60,280 nt of DNA from Bacteroidota bacterium (GTDB taxonomy: Bacteria; Bacteroidota; Bacteroidia; Cytophagales; Cyclobacteriaceae). Positions 26,769 to 35,115 of this stretch are shown here, piece after piece. Positions within the stretch are counted from its first letter, which is position 1; each line of letters begins with the position of its first letter. Position numbers and translations under genes: made by a program. The notes beneath the pieces were generated by a model. That model saw only the letters and a list, made by a program, of their open reading frames with translations, was not told the origin of the DNA and did no database searches. The stretch spans positions 1 to 60,280 of the forward strand of contig JAFDYU010000001.1 of NCBI GenBank assembly GCA_018267285.1. The letters run 5' to 3'.

Positions 26769-27320
26769 TTATTCGTCAATCGGTAAAAGTTTGCTCCATT
26801 CGGTTTTCAATATGCGGAAGATGTTTACTTTATTCCCCTTATATGTGGTAGTTTTTTCTTTAACCATTCCATTTTTAATTGCCACTTTTTCTGATGCGAT
26901 GTTTGTCAGGCTAATGATAGATATCAAAGAATCGGTCCATTCGTTTTGAAAGGCAGAGTCTCTGCAAAACGTTGCTGCTTCAAAAGCATAACCTCTATTC
27001 CAATACTCAGGTAATATCGAGTAAGCGATTTCAAGTTCATTAACACCATCAACGATTTGCACAAGAAGTCCGCAATGACCAACAAGCTTTCCGTTTTGCT
27101 TTTCAACGAGCGCGTTCATCCCGCCAAGGTTATTTTCATAACGACCAAATTGTTTCTTATACCACTTCGCACATTCAATCTCGGGAGTTTCTTTTTCTTC
27201 AATCCAATGTTCAGAAGTTTTGGGGTCTCTGAAAAACGTAAGCCATTGATCAAAATCTGATTCCTGAATTTTTCGGAAGATCAATCGTTCTGTTTGCTCA
27301 CCGTTGAGGAGGTATTTCAT
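26769..27320 (-). CDS. GNAT family N-acetyltransferase
   Basis: 183 residues. The RimJ/RimL-like layout starts with TERLIFRKIQESDFD. The acetyl-CoA loop lies in ILPEYWNRGYAFEAA, followed by NIASEKVAIKNGM, as in ribosomal-protein or small-molecule acetyltransferases. The substrate is unknown. A degenerate copy of the first dozen codons occurs at 29591-29634, among other gene relics. Confidence 0.85.
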   Translation of the reverse strand: MKYLLNGEQTERLIFRKIQESDFDQWLTFFRDPKTSEHWIEEKETPEIECAKWYKKQFGRYENNLGGMNALVEKQNGKLVGHCGLLVQIVDGVNELEIAYSILPEYWNRGYAFEAATFCRDSAFQNEWTDSLISIISLTNIASEKVAIKNGMVKEKTTTYKGNKVNIFRILKTEWSKLLPIDE

Positions 27321-27435
27321 TCAAAAATAGAAATTGTTTGTAAAGTAACGGGTTAGGTATCAATTACCACTCAACAAATTTTTATTAAGGATTAAGATAT
27401 TCTTTGATTACCTTCCCTCATTAACTCACAAACTC

Positions 27436-29343
27436 ATGCAAAAGTTTATACTTTATATTTTCGTATTCTTTATCGGTTTATCTGCTGCTTTTTCGCAAGT
27501 ACCCGATTCTGTTTACATCAAATCGCATTACGACAAGCTGGAGGTTTCAATTGCTATGCGCGATGGCATCAAACTCTTCACCTCGATTTACACACCCAAA
27601 GACAAATCAAAAGCATATCCCATACTTATGCAACGCACGTGCTATAGTGTGGCTCCTTACGGAGAAAATAAATTCAGGAGAAACCTTGGGCCATCCCCTT
27701 TCTTGATGAAAGACGGTTATATTTTTGTTTATCAGGATGTGCGCGGCCGTTGGATGAGTGAAGGCACATTCGATAACATGCGCCCCAATATCCCCGGCAA
27801 CGATCGCAAAAACAAAACCTCTACCGATGAGTCTTCAGATACGTGGGATACGATAGATTGGCTGATCAAAAACATAAAAGGCAACAACGCGCGTGTAGGT
27901 CAGTGGGGCATATCCTATCCGGGGCATTATACGGCAGCCGGCATACCCGATGCACACCCGGCTTTAAAAGCATCTTCACCTCAGGCACCGATCAGCGATT
28001 TTTTCTTCGATGACTTTCACCACCAGGGAGCTTACCTTCAAAGCTATACGGCTGCTTTTGCCGTGTTTGGTTATCAACACGACAAGCCCACCAACAAAGA
28101 TTGGTATGGAGACAAGATTGGAAGGTTTTATACCAACCCACCCAAAGACGGATACGACTTCAACTTAAAGCTGGGGCCGCTCAAAAATATTACCGAGAAA
28201 TATCATTTCGATAATTTCTTTTGGCAACAAATTATCGATCATCCAAACTACGATGAGTTTTGGCAGAAGCGAAGCATCCTCCCCCACCTCACCAATGTAA
28301 AGCACGCGGTGATGACCGTGGGCGGATGGTTTGATGCCGAAGATTTGTATGGCCCGCTCAATATTTACAAGAAAATTGAAAACAGCAGCTCCAATTTAAA
28401 CACGATCGTGATGGGACCGTGGAGCCATGGCGACTGGGCCCGTGAAAGAGGTTTTCAGCAAGTGAACCACATTTATTTTGGCGACAGCATCTCTACTTTT
28501 TATCAACGCGAAATCGAACGTAAGTTTTTCAATTCCATTTTAAAAGAGTCCGCTCTGCCAAGCCTGCCGGAAGCGTATATGTACGACTGTGGCTTGAAAA
28601 CCTGGAAACAGTTTGCTGAGTGGCCGCCCAAAGATATTCCTCCGGTAAAGTTATATTTTAGCGCGAATGGTAAGCTCTCCATAAACGCACCCACACCTGC
28701 TGAAGCAGTTTTTGATTATGTGAGCAACCCGCAGAAACCGGTACCCTACACTTCGCAAACCGAAGGTCTGGTATTTACCCCTCGCAGGTTTATGAGCGAT
28801 GACCAACGCGAAGCTTCGCGCAGACCCGATGTGCTCACGTTTCAAACCGAACCTCTAACGGAAGCGGTTACACTCGCAGGAGAAATCGCTGCCAAATTAA
28901 AGGTCTCCTTGTCATCGACCGATGCCGACTTTGTAGTGAAAATTATTGATGTCTATCCGGATGATACACCCAACGATACGAAGCACAACCCGGCAAACAT
29001 TGTGATGGCAGGTTATCAGCAACTGATTCGCAGCGAAGTTTTCAGAGCGAGATTCCGCAACAGTTTTGAAAAACCTGAACCTTTTACACCCAATCAAATT
29101 ACCGATGTAAATTTTGCCCTACAAGACTTATTTCACACCATAAAAAAAGGACACCGGCTGATGGTGCAGATACACAGCACCTGGTTTCCGTATATCGACA
29201 GAAACCCACAGAAATATGTTGACAATATTTACAAAGCCAACGAAGAAGACTTTGTGAAGCAAACCATTAAAGTATATGGCTCGTCTGTGGTAGAAATTGG
29301 CGGAGGTGAGAAATTGAAGGCCAAGATTGAGCAGAAAAAATAA
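27436..29343 (+). CDS. CocE/NonD family hydrolase (X-Pro dipeptidyl-peptidase type)
   Basis: 635 residues with a signal peptide ending AAFSQ. The N-terminal alpha/beta-hydrolase domain has the catalytic Ser160 in GISYPGHY, Asp300 in GWFDAED and His331 in GPWSHGDW. The C-terminal jelly-roll domain (from about residue 390) is the PepX_C type. Homologues act on acyl esters, beta-lactam side chains or X-Pro peptides; the substrate here is unknown. The enzyme is periplasmic. The last 32 bp of the gene are repeated exactly at 29526-29557. Confidence 0.9.
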   Translation: MQKFILYIFVFFIGLSAAFSQVPDSVYIKSHYDKLEVSIAMRDGIKLFTSIYTPKDKSKAYPILMQRTCYSVAPYGENKFRRNLGPSPFLMKDGYIFVYQDVRGRWMSEGTFDNMRPNIPGNDRKNKTSTDESSDTWDTIDWLIKNIKGNNARVGQWGISYPGHYTAAGIPDAHPALKASSPQAPISDFFFDDFHHQGAYLQSYTAAFAVFGYQHDKPTNKDWYGDKIGRFYTNPPKDGYDFNLKLGPLKNITEKYHFDNFFWQQIIDHPNYDEFWQKRSILPHLTNVKHAVMTVGGWFDAEDLYGPLNIYKKIENSSSNLNTIVMGPWSHGDWARERGFQQVNHIYFGDSISTFYQREIERKFFNSILKESALPSLPEAYMYDCGLKTWKQFAEWPPKDIPPVKLYFSANGKLSINAPTPAEAVFDYVSNPQKPVPYTSQTEGLVFTPRRFMSDDQREASRRPDVLTFQTEPLTEAVTLAGEIAAKLKVSLSSTDADFVVKIIDVYPDDTPNDTKHNPANIVMAGYQQLIRSEVFRARFRNSFEKPEPFTPNQITDVNFALQDLFHTIKKGHRLMVQIHSTWFPYIDRNPQKYVDNIYKANEEDFVKQTIKVYGSSVVEIGGGEKLKAKIEQKK

Positions 29344-29365
29344 GTGTTTTTTTTCTTCTTAAGCT

Positions 29366-29396
29366 GTTAGCTGGTGATTGATTCACACCAGCTAAC
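29366..29396 (+). terminator. Hairpin after the CocE-type hydrolase
   Basis: A perfect 11-bp stem (GTTAGCTGGTG/CACCAGCTAAC) closes a 9-base loop. It is followed by AAAATCTTTT, not a strong T run. It is probably a terminator, or an end structure of the inserted relic. Confidence 0.55.
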
Positions 29397-29401
29397 AAAA
29401 T

Positions 29402-29525
29402 CTTTTCGTTCATCGAATTGAAGCAGCGGCTGCCAGTTCAAACATGTCGCAGTGAAAAATTAGATACCGTTATCCATGTTTCAAATTTAACATTTTGTGA
29501 TGGTGTGATAACACCGACCACGGGC
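29402..29525 (-). pseudogene. Relic of a transposase 5' end, copy 1
   Basis: This copy is almost identical to 29870-29971. On the minus strand it reads M-D-N-G-I, a stop, then FFTATCLNWQPLLQFDERK. This resembles the N-terminus of Bacteroidota REP-associated (Y1/RayT-type) transposases. It has an internal stop and no downstream domain. It shares a further GATAACACCGAC segment with copy 2. Confidence 0.5.
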
Positions 29526-29590
29526 AATTGAAGGCCAAGATTGAGCAGAAAAAATAAAGCGATCCGATTTAGTAATTCTTTAATTTTTTA

Positions 29591-29634
29591 AGAGATCAAT
29601 AGCTCGGTCTGCCCCCTTTAAGAAGGTATTTCAT
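29591..29634 (-). pseudogene. Relic of a GNAT gene start
   Basis: On the minus strand ATG 29634 opens MKYLLKGGRPSY followed by a stop. The DNA is clearly similar to the first 40 bases of the GNAT gene at 27320 (MKYLLNGEQTERLI). Its ATG overlaps the stop of the serine-hydrolase relic (ATGA), as in an operon. Only the first dozen codons remain. Confidence 0.45.
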
Positions 29635-29810
29635 TTCTTATAAAATAGTTCTGCAATCTTCTCCATATCAAACGCAGCGCCCTCCTGACCATTGGCTACA
29701 AATGCTAAGACTAAATCATCATCCGGATAGATTAGAAGATGAGAGCTGCAGCTAAAGCCATCTCCTGAATGATGCCAATACCGATGCCCATTTTTGTCTT
29801 TACCGACATA
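29631..29810 (-). pseudogene. C-terminal fragment of a serine hydrolase (beta-lactamase-like)
   Basis: About 60 codons encode YSLGWYVGKDKNG, WHHSGDGFSCSSHL and YPDDDLVLAFVAN. This is the last part of a class C beta-lactamase-like (DUF/PBP4-type) serine hydrolase, including the HSG triad that serves as the KTG box. The catalytic SxxK half is absent. The fragment directly abuts the transposase relic at 29821. A signal-peptide start at 30095 may be the other end of the same broken gene. Confidence 0.65.
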
Positions 29811-29820
29811 CCATCCCAAG

Positions 29821-29946
29821 CTATATCCGGTTGTCTTTAACCAAAAATCTCAAACTGTTCATCACTATGTCTTTCCGTTCATCGAATTGAAGCAGCGGCT
29901 GCCAGTTCAAACAGGTTGCAGTGAAAAATTCGATACCGTTATCCAT
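29821..29946 (-). pseudogene. Relic of a transposase 5' end, copy 2
   Basis: A 41-codon frame reads MDNGIEFFTATCLNWQPLL, continues with IVMNSLRFLVKDNRI, and then stops. The pattern (FFTAT, W-x-x-LL, FLV) is that of the N-terminus of Bacteroidota REP-associated tyrosine transposases. The catalytic HUH motif and Tyr are not present. The fragment is joined to a serine-hydrolase fragment on one side and followed by a repeat shared with copy 1. Confidence 0.55.
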
Positions 29947-30021
29947 GTTTCAAATTTAACATTTTGTGATGGAGATATTTTGTGGCGGTGTGGTGGTGCG
30001 GTGATAACACCGACAACGGCA

Positions 30022-30095
30022 GAAATGATTTGAGAGAATGAAGATTGAATTACAAAAATAGAGCCGAGTAAGAAGATTATTTTTGCAAATGACAT
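30022..30095 (-). pseudogene. 5' remnant of an exported protein gene
   Basis: ATG 30095 opens a good signal peptide (MSFAKIIFLLGSIF then VIQSSFSQ), after which the frame runs into the transposase-relic repeat at about 30021. It may be the start of the serine-hydrolase gene whose end is at 29631, split by the inserted relic. This is inference from position and strand only. Confidence 0.45.
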
Positions 30096-30125
30096 TTGAT
30101 TGGCATTTTAGTTGTGATTAAACAA

Positions 30126-31913
30126 TTACATTTTTTCCGGCACCTGAATCCCCAAAAGTTTCATCGACTTTTTAAGAACATCTGCAACTACTTCTGAAAA
30201 TGCTATCCTGAATTTCAGTTTTACAGCATCCGTTTCATTAAAAATTGGAATGGATTGGTAGAATTGATTGTACCCTTTGGCAAGGTCAAAAGCAAAGTTG
30301 GCAATTACGGCAGGTGAATAATCGCGTGCAGCTTCGTTCAGTTTATTGATATAATTATTGAGTATAAAAATCCCGTCACGCTCAGAATCTTCAAGCGAAG
30401 TCACTTGAGATAAATCTGATTCCGTTGGCTTCACTCCCATCGACTCGGCCTTGCGCACGATGGCGCGAATGCGGGCGTGGGTGTATTGAATGAACGGCCC
30501 GGTATGTCCTAGTAATTGAATCGATTCATTCGGGTCGAAGAGCATGCGTTTCTTCGGGTCAACTTTCAACAAGAAAAACTTCAACGCACCAAGCCCGATC
30601 ATTTCCGAAAGGTCTTTAATCTGTTGTTCATTTAATTCTTCAATCTTACCGAGTTCGCGGGTTTGCTTCTCGGCTTCATCGGCCATCTCCTGCATCAGGT
30701 CATCGGCATCTACTACCGTTCCTTCGCGCGATTTCATTTTTCCGGAAGGAAGATCGACCATTCCGTACGAAAGGTGATAGCATTTCTCTGCCCACTGGTA
30801 ACCGAGTTTTTTCAAGATCAAAAATAAAACTTTAAAGTGATATTCTTGCTCATTACCAACCGTGTAAACCTGCCCCTCTATTTTCGGGAAATCTTTGAAG
30901 CGTAAAATGGCAGTACCGATGTCTTGTGTCATATACACCGAAGTGCCATCGGCACGCAACAATACCTTTTGATCTAATCCATCCGAAGTAAGGTCAATCC
31001 AAACCGAACCATCCTCTTTCTTGAAGAAAATTCCTTTCTCCTCTCCTTTCAATACTTCTTCTTTGCCGAGTAAATAGGTATTCGATTCATAATATAATTT
31101 TTCAAAGTCAACGCCCATGCGTTTGTAGGTTTTTTCAAAACCTTCATACACCCAGCCGTTCATCGTCTTCCAAAGTTGCAGTGTCTCGGCATCTTTGGCT
31201 TCCCACTTTCGCAGCATGTCTGAAGCGAGCTGCATGATGGGTGATTGTTTTTCCGCATCGGCTTCGCTCACACCTTTATCAACAAGCTCTTTCATTTGAG
31301 CTTTATGGTTCTTATCAAACTCTACATAATATTTTCCAACGAGTTTATCACCTTTCATGCCGCTGCTTTGTGGAGTCTCGCCATGGCCAAACAATTTCCA
31401 CGCAGCCATGCTCTTGCAAATGTGAATGCCACGATCGTTGATGATCTGCACTTTGTGCACTTTGTAGCCAAGCGCTTTGTATATCTCGGCAACTGAATAG
31501 CCCAAAAAATTATTTCTCAAATGACCGAGGTGCAAGGGCTTGTTGGTATTGGGCGAAGAGTACTCCACCATCAACTCTTTTCCGTTGGATGGAAGGAGAC
31601 CAAAGTCTTTATTGGAATAAATGGATTTAAAAACTTCTACCCAGGCTTTGTCGGCAATCACCAGATTCAAAAAACCTTTCACCACATTGAAGCGCGAAAC
31701 AATTCCGGAGTTAGCAACCAAATATTCGCCAATCGCTGTGGCTGTCTGCTCCGGGTCTTTCTTCGAAATTTTTGTCAATGGAAAACACACCAGCGTATGC
31801 GATCCTTCAAACTCAGCGTTGGTTGGTTGAATTTGTAAGTTATCAACAGGCTGGCCGAACAACGAGTCCGTAGCCTTTCTTATTTCAGTACGTAGGACAA
31901 AATCTAAATTCAT
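30126..31913 (-). CDS. argS: Arginyl-tRNA synthetase
   Basis: 595 residues. This class I synthetase charges tRNA-Arg. The N-terminal Add1-type tRNA-binding domain (1-110) leads to the HIGH motif, here HLGHL in SSPNTNKPLHLGHLRNN. The KMSKS region reads SGKMKSREG, and the DALR anticodon-binding domain covers the last 110 residues. Length and motifs indicate an intact essential gene. Confidence 0.96.
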   Translation of the reverse strand: MNLDFVLRTEIRKATDSLFGQPVDNLQIQPTNAEFEGSHTLVCFPLTKISKKDPEQTATAIGEYLVANSGIVSRFNVVKGFLNLVIADKAWVEVFKSIYSNKDFGLLPSNGKELMVEYSSPNTNKPLHLGHLRNNFLGYSVAEIYKALGYKVHKVQIINDRGIHICKSMAAWKLFGHGETPQSSGMKGDKLVGKYYVEFDKNHKAQMKELVDKGVSEADAEKQSPIMQLASDMLRKWEAKDAETLQLWKTMNGWVYEGFEKTYKRMGVDFEKLYYESNTYLLGKEEVLKGEEKGIFFKKEDGSVWIDLTSDGLDQKVLLRADGTSVYMTQDIGTAILRFKDFPKIEGQVYTVGNEQEYHFKVLFLILKKLGYQWAEKCYHLSYGMVDLPSGKMKSREGTVVDADDLMQEMADEAEKQTRELGKIEELNEQQIKDLSEMIGLGALKFFLLKVDPKKRMLFDPNESIQLLGHTGPFIQYTHARIRAIVRKAESMGVKPTESDLSQVTSLEDSERDGIFILNNYINKLNEAARDYSPAVIANFAFDLAKGYNQFYQSIPIFNETDAVKLKFRIAFSEVVADVLKKSMKLLGIQVPEKM

Positions 31914-31925
31914 CTTTCTTGCATT

Positions 31926-32455
31926 ACCTCTGTGTACCTCCGCTTCCTCTGGGGTTAAAATGCATTCAACCGCAAAGAGCGCAAAGGAGCGCAGAAAGTT
32001 TATAGTTTATTTGCTACCCGTTTAATTCCACTTTTCATTAGTACTACATTGAAATTCATGAGTAACCCTAACTTGCACTTCGAGAGCTTAAGATAGGTTA
32101 ATATCTGCGCCATGTGTATATCATTCAGCGCCTCAACCGATTTTACTTCGATCACAACTTTATTCTCGACCATCAAGTCCAATCGATAGCCGCACTCTAG
32201 TTTAACTTCTTTATATATTAAAGGAAGAGGCTTTTGCTTTTCTACTAAAAGGCCAGCTTGGATCAACTCAAAATAAAGGCATTCTTCATAGGAAGATTCT
32301 AAAAGTCCAGGACCGAGTTCCCGATGAACCTGAATAGCACAGCCAATAATCTTTTCCGAAATCTCGTTCTCAGTCATAAATGCATTTTAAACCGCAAAGA
32401 GCGCAAAGAACCGCAAAGATTTAATTGTATTGTTCGCGCCCTCTGCGGTTAAAGG
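31926..32455. mobile_element. GxxExxY cassette with flanking repeats
   Basis: A 19-bp direct repeat (AACCGCAAAGAGCGCAAAG) lies on both sides of the GxxExxY gene, at 31968-31986 and 32390-32408, each preceded by ATGCATT. Each side also carries a partly complementary CTCTG..GGTT stretch, so both ends can form imperfect hairpins. The unit sits between argS and the deoxyhypusine-synthase-like gene. I infer a mobile or amplified unit. Confidence 0.55.
32000..32377 (-). CDS. GxxExxY family protein
   Basis: 125 residues. The family motif is present as GPGLLESSYEECL near residue 22. The C-terminal half has DLMVENKVVIEVKSVEAL, the D-ExK arrangement of PD-(D/E)XK nuclease-like folds, followed by QILTYLKL. 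The function of the family is unknown; the motif suggests DNA binding or cleavage. It is flanked by 19-bp direct repeats. Confidence 0.8.
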   Translation of the reverse strand: MTENEISEKIIGCAIQVHRELGPGLLESSYEECLYFELIQAGLLVEKQKPLPLIYKEVKLECGYRLDLMVENKVVIEVKSVEALNDIHMAQILTYLKLSKCKLGLLMNFNVVLMKSGIKRVANKL

Positions 32456-32459
32456 TATT

Positions 32460-33434
32460 TTACATGTCCAGTATGAACGCAAACATCAATGGAGCTACAA
32501 TAGTGGCATCGCTCTCCACAATAAACTTTGGCGTATCAATGCTCAACTTTCCCCATGTTATTTTTTCGTTAGGCACTGCACCGGAGTACGAACCGTAACT
32601 GGTTGTACTATCGCTGATCTGGCAGAAGTAACTCCAGAACGGCACATTGTCTCGTTCCAAATCCTGGTGCAACATCGGCACCACGCAGATTGGAAAATCG
32701 CCTGCAATGCCTCCTCCAATCTGGAAGAAACCGATTCCATCTTTACCCGAATTGTTGGTGTACCAATCCGCGAGCCACACCATATACTCAATACCGCTTT
32801 TCATTGTTGAGGCTTTCAACTCACCGGTTAATACATAGCTGGCAAAAATATTTCCCATGGTAGAATCTTCCCATCCGGGCACAACCATCGGCATATTTTT
32901 TTCGGCAGCCGCAATCATCCAACTGTTTTTCGGGTCGATCTCATAGTGCTGTTTCAATTCTCCGCTGTTCAAAATCCTAAACATAAATTCGTGCGGAAAC
33001 AATCGCTCACCTTTGTTCTCGGCATCTTTCCACACTTTAAATAAATGCGACTGCAGTTTGCGAAACGCCTCTTCTTCGGGGATACAGGTATCGGTAACAC
33101 GGTTCAAGTGGTTTTGTAGCAAATCCCACTCTTGCTCAGGAGTAAGGTCTCTATAATTGGGTATGCGCTTGTAGTGCGAGTGTGCCACAAGGTTCATGAT
33201 GTCTTCCTCCAGGTTGGCACCCGTGCAAGAGATGATGTGCACCTTGTTTTGGCGGATCATCTCTGCAAAACTGATGCCCAGCTCTCCAGTGCTCATAGCG
33301 CCCGCGAGGGTCACCATCATTTTTTTTCCATCGGCAATGTGTTTTTTATAGGCTTTGGCTGCGTCTACCAGCGCGGCAGCATTAAAGTGCAAGTAATTCT
33401 TCTCGATAAATGCTGAAATGGGGCGATTGCTCAT
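32460..33434 (-). CDS. Deoxyhypusine synthase-like protein
   Basis: 324 residues from ATG 33434. It resembles deoxyhypusine synthase: MVTLAGAMSTGELG near the N-terminus, SCTGANLEED, and near the C-terminus VPNEKITWGKL, where the Lys matches the enzyme-intermediate Lys of the eukaryotic protein. Bacteria lack eIF5A, so the substrate differs; a spermidine- or agmatine-linked reaction is possible. No polyamine genes are adjacent. Confidence 0.8.
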   Translation of the reverse strand: MSNRPISAFIEKNYLHFNAAALVDAAKAYKKHIADGKKMMVTLAGAMSTGELGISFAEMIRQNKVHIISCTGANLEEDIMNLVAHSHYKRIPNYRDLTPEQEWDLLQNHLNRVTDTCIPEEEAFRKLQSHLFKVWKDAENKGERLFPHEFMFRILNSGELKQHYEIDPKNSWMIAAAEKNMPMVVPGWEDSTMGNIFASYVLTGELKASTMKSGIEYMVWLADWYTNNSGKDGIGFFQIGGGIAGDFPICVVPMLHQDLERDNVPFWSYFCQISDSTTSYGSYSGAVPNEKITWGKLSIDTPKFIVESDATIVAPLMFAFILDM

Positions 33435-33487
33435 AGTGTTGGAGTAAATTTTTGACGCGAAAATAATCAAATAGTTGTTAGCTTTTT

Positions 33488-33605
33488 CATGCGGCCTGGC
33501 GCGAAGCGCGCCACCAGGCTATCCGCTTTACTCCTCGCGCCAACTCACATGCCTAAGCAGCTGCGGGGTATCGCTCCTATCCTTGGCCGAACAGCCAATA
33601 CTGAA
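33488..33605. repeat. G+C-rich intergenic hairpin region
   Basis: It contains GCCTGGCGCG-AAG-CGCGCCACCAGGC, a strong imperfect palindrome, followed by a G+C-rich stretch with no coding frame. Composition is well above that of the flanks. It may be one copy of a dispersed repeat; no second copy is in the window. Confidence 0.45.
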
Positions 33606-33694
33606 ATTTTCAATCCGAAAAGAAATGATCGTAAAAAAAACAAGTAATAGAGATACAGGCTATCGGATAAACATTTGATTTTTACATTAAAATT

Positions 33695-33723
33695 TTTGAA
33701 ATGTCTATTTTGAAATAGGTTTG
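33695..33723 (+). promoter_or_regulatory. Promoter of the 33742 lipoprotein gene
   Basis: TTTG (33695-33698), a 17-base spacer and TAGGTTTG (33716-33723) match both boxes of the Bacteroidota promoter. The ATG is 19 bases downstream. Confidence 0.65.
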
Positions 33724-33741
33724 TAAAAAAAAACAAACCTT

Positions 33742-34461
33742 ATGAAAAAATTAAACCTTTCATTTCTTGTCTTACTAACAGTGGCTTTTGCCTGTTCAAA
33801 AACAGCAACATCGCCCACTCCCGCGCTCACCAATACTCAGGTTACCACTACCCCAATCACGGCTCCGGCAGCGCTAACCTCAAGTTCAGATGTTCATGCC
33901 CAGGAAGTTTCCGCCTACATCTCTTCGGCTAATGCTCTTTCCACCTGGGTTAATTACTTCAAAGTTCCTGCTTCTGGTGCCTCTAAGTCAAGCGCAACCA
34001 TTAAAGCATCTAACGGCCGGGTGAGTGCAACACAAGCAACTTCGGATACTTATACCTGGACAGACACCCAAACCGGAAATTCGGTGGCCTACCAGATTAC
34101 CGATAATGGAACCTCCTATACCTGGGAATACTTCTTAAAAATTTCTGGAGCTAACTGGCTGAAAGTAGTAGACGCCAACGAAATGAAAGACGGCAGCATC
34201 GGCTATTTGCGTGTGTTCGATGCCAACGGAAGCGATCCCTCTGTTATTACCGGGCGGTACGACTGGACCAAAACATCTGCACTCTACACGTTTAAGTTGA
34301 CTACCTCAACCGACTATTTCAATCTCACATACAATTTAACAACAAAAGCCGGCACCATTGATTATTATGAAGACTCTGTTGAAGATGCAAAATTGACTTG
34401 GGACAACACGGGGCACGGAACATGGCAGACCTTTGATCCTGCCGCAAGTGGTTCTTGGTAA
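33742..34461 (+). CDS. Predicted lipoprotein, function unknown
   Basis: 239 residues. The signal peptide ends with a lipobox (TVAFAC, Cys18). A Thr/Pro/Ala-rich linker of about 35 residues precedes a beta-rich domain with many Trp and Tyr (TYTWTDTQTGN, SYTWEYFLKISG, GRYDWTKTSALYTF). The alternating pattern suggests a calycin- or jelly-roll-like barrel. No family was recognised. It has a good promoter and a terminator, so it is monocistronic. Confidence 0.75.
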   Translation: MKKLNLSFLVLLTVAFACSKTATSPTPALTNTQVTTTPITAPAALTSSSDVHAQEVSAYISSANALSTWVNYFKVPASGASKSSATIKASNGRVSATQATSDTYTWTDTQTGNSVAYQITDNGTSYTWEYFLKISGANWLKVVDANEMKDGSIGYLRVFDANGSDPSVITGRYDWTKTSALYTFKLTTSTDYFNLTYNLTTKAGTIDYYEDSVEDAKLTWDNTGHGTWQTFDPAASGSW

Positions 34462-34472
34462 CCGAACGAAAC

Positions 34473-34503
34473 AAAGGAGGCTGAGCTAAAAACAGTCTCC
34501 TTT
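34473..34503 (+). terminator. Terminator after the 33742 lipoprotein gene
   Basis: AAAGGAG-CTG pairs with CAG-CTCCTTT (one mismatch) around an A-rich loop, and a pyrimidine-rich stretch follows. Confidence 0.6.
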
Positions 34504-34548
34504 CTCCTTTCTCTTTTGTTTCGAATCTATTCTTCCAAATAAGAAAAT

Positions 34549-35019
34549 CTAATTCACTAATTTCTTGATCATCGAGATTTGGCCAAGGTGGTAAATATCG
34601 TGCTGAACAATGCCTTGAAGCATTAATCTGAAATTATATTTTCTTCCGGTAACCGGAGCGCTCAACTGCGCCTCTGAAAGCTTCTCAACTTGTTGGAGAA
34701 ATTCTGTTTGGCAGCTTTGCAAGCTATCTTTGATTGACTTCCATTCCGGCTCGTTCAATGATTTTATGTTTCGCCAGTTCAACTCAGTATCCCACACTTC
34801 ATACTCGGCATTGCCTTTTATTTTTTCAATCACAAATTGTCGCCAGGCTGTAATGTGGCAGACAATTTCAGCTATGGAATGATTCAATTTATGCGGTCTG
34901 TTTGCAGCCGCATCAGCCGAGACATCGGATAGCATCTTCACCATATTGTCTCCGTACCAAGGTTGCCCATCGTAAACCGCAGCAATATTTTTATAAATTC
35001 GTTTGATCTCTTCATTCAT
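34549..35019 (-). CDS. DinB-like four-helix protein
   Basis: 156 residues. The DinB/YfiT fold is suggested by three separated His residues that can bind a metal: His55 region (EIVCHITAWR) and HDIYHLGQI near the end. The helical pattern and PWYGDNMVKML start fit. Members include thiol-dependent transferases; the reaction here is unknown. Confidence 0.75.
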   Translation of the reverse strand: MNEEIKRIYKNIAAVYDGQPWYGDNMVKMLSDVSADAAANRPHKLNHSIAEIVCHITAWRQFVIEKIKGNAEYEVWDTELNWRNIKSLNEPEWKSIKDSLQSCQTEFLQQVEKLSEAQLSAPVTGRKYNFRLMLQGIVQHDIYHLGQISMIKKLVN

Positions 35020-35115
35020 AACTAAAAATTTAGAATAGGAAATTCGATCTTCTTTTGTAGAAAATCAAATATTGTGCTATGAAATCCTTTTAACCAGCAC
35101 TAAACCAAAAACAAT

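Larger units (their letters stand above)
29312..29557 (+). repeat. 32-bp direct duplication of the hydrolase gene 3' end
   Basis: Bases 29312-29343 (the end of the CocE-type gene, including its TAA) recur without mismatch at 29526-29557. The 182 bases between the two copies hold a terminator-like hairpin and one transposase relic. The arrangement looks like an insertion that duplicated its target. Confidence 0.75.
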
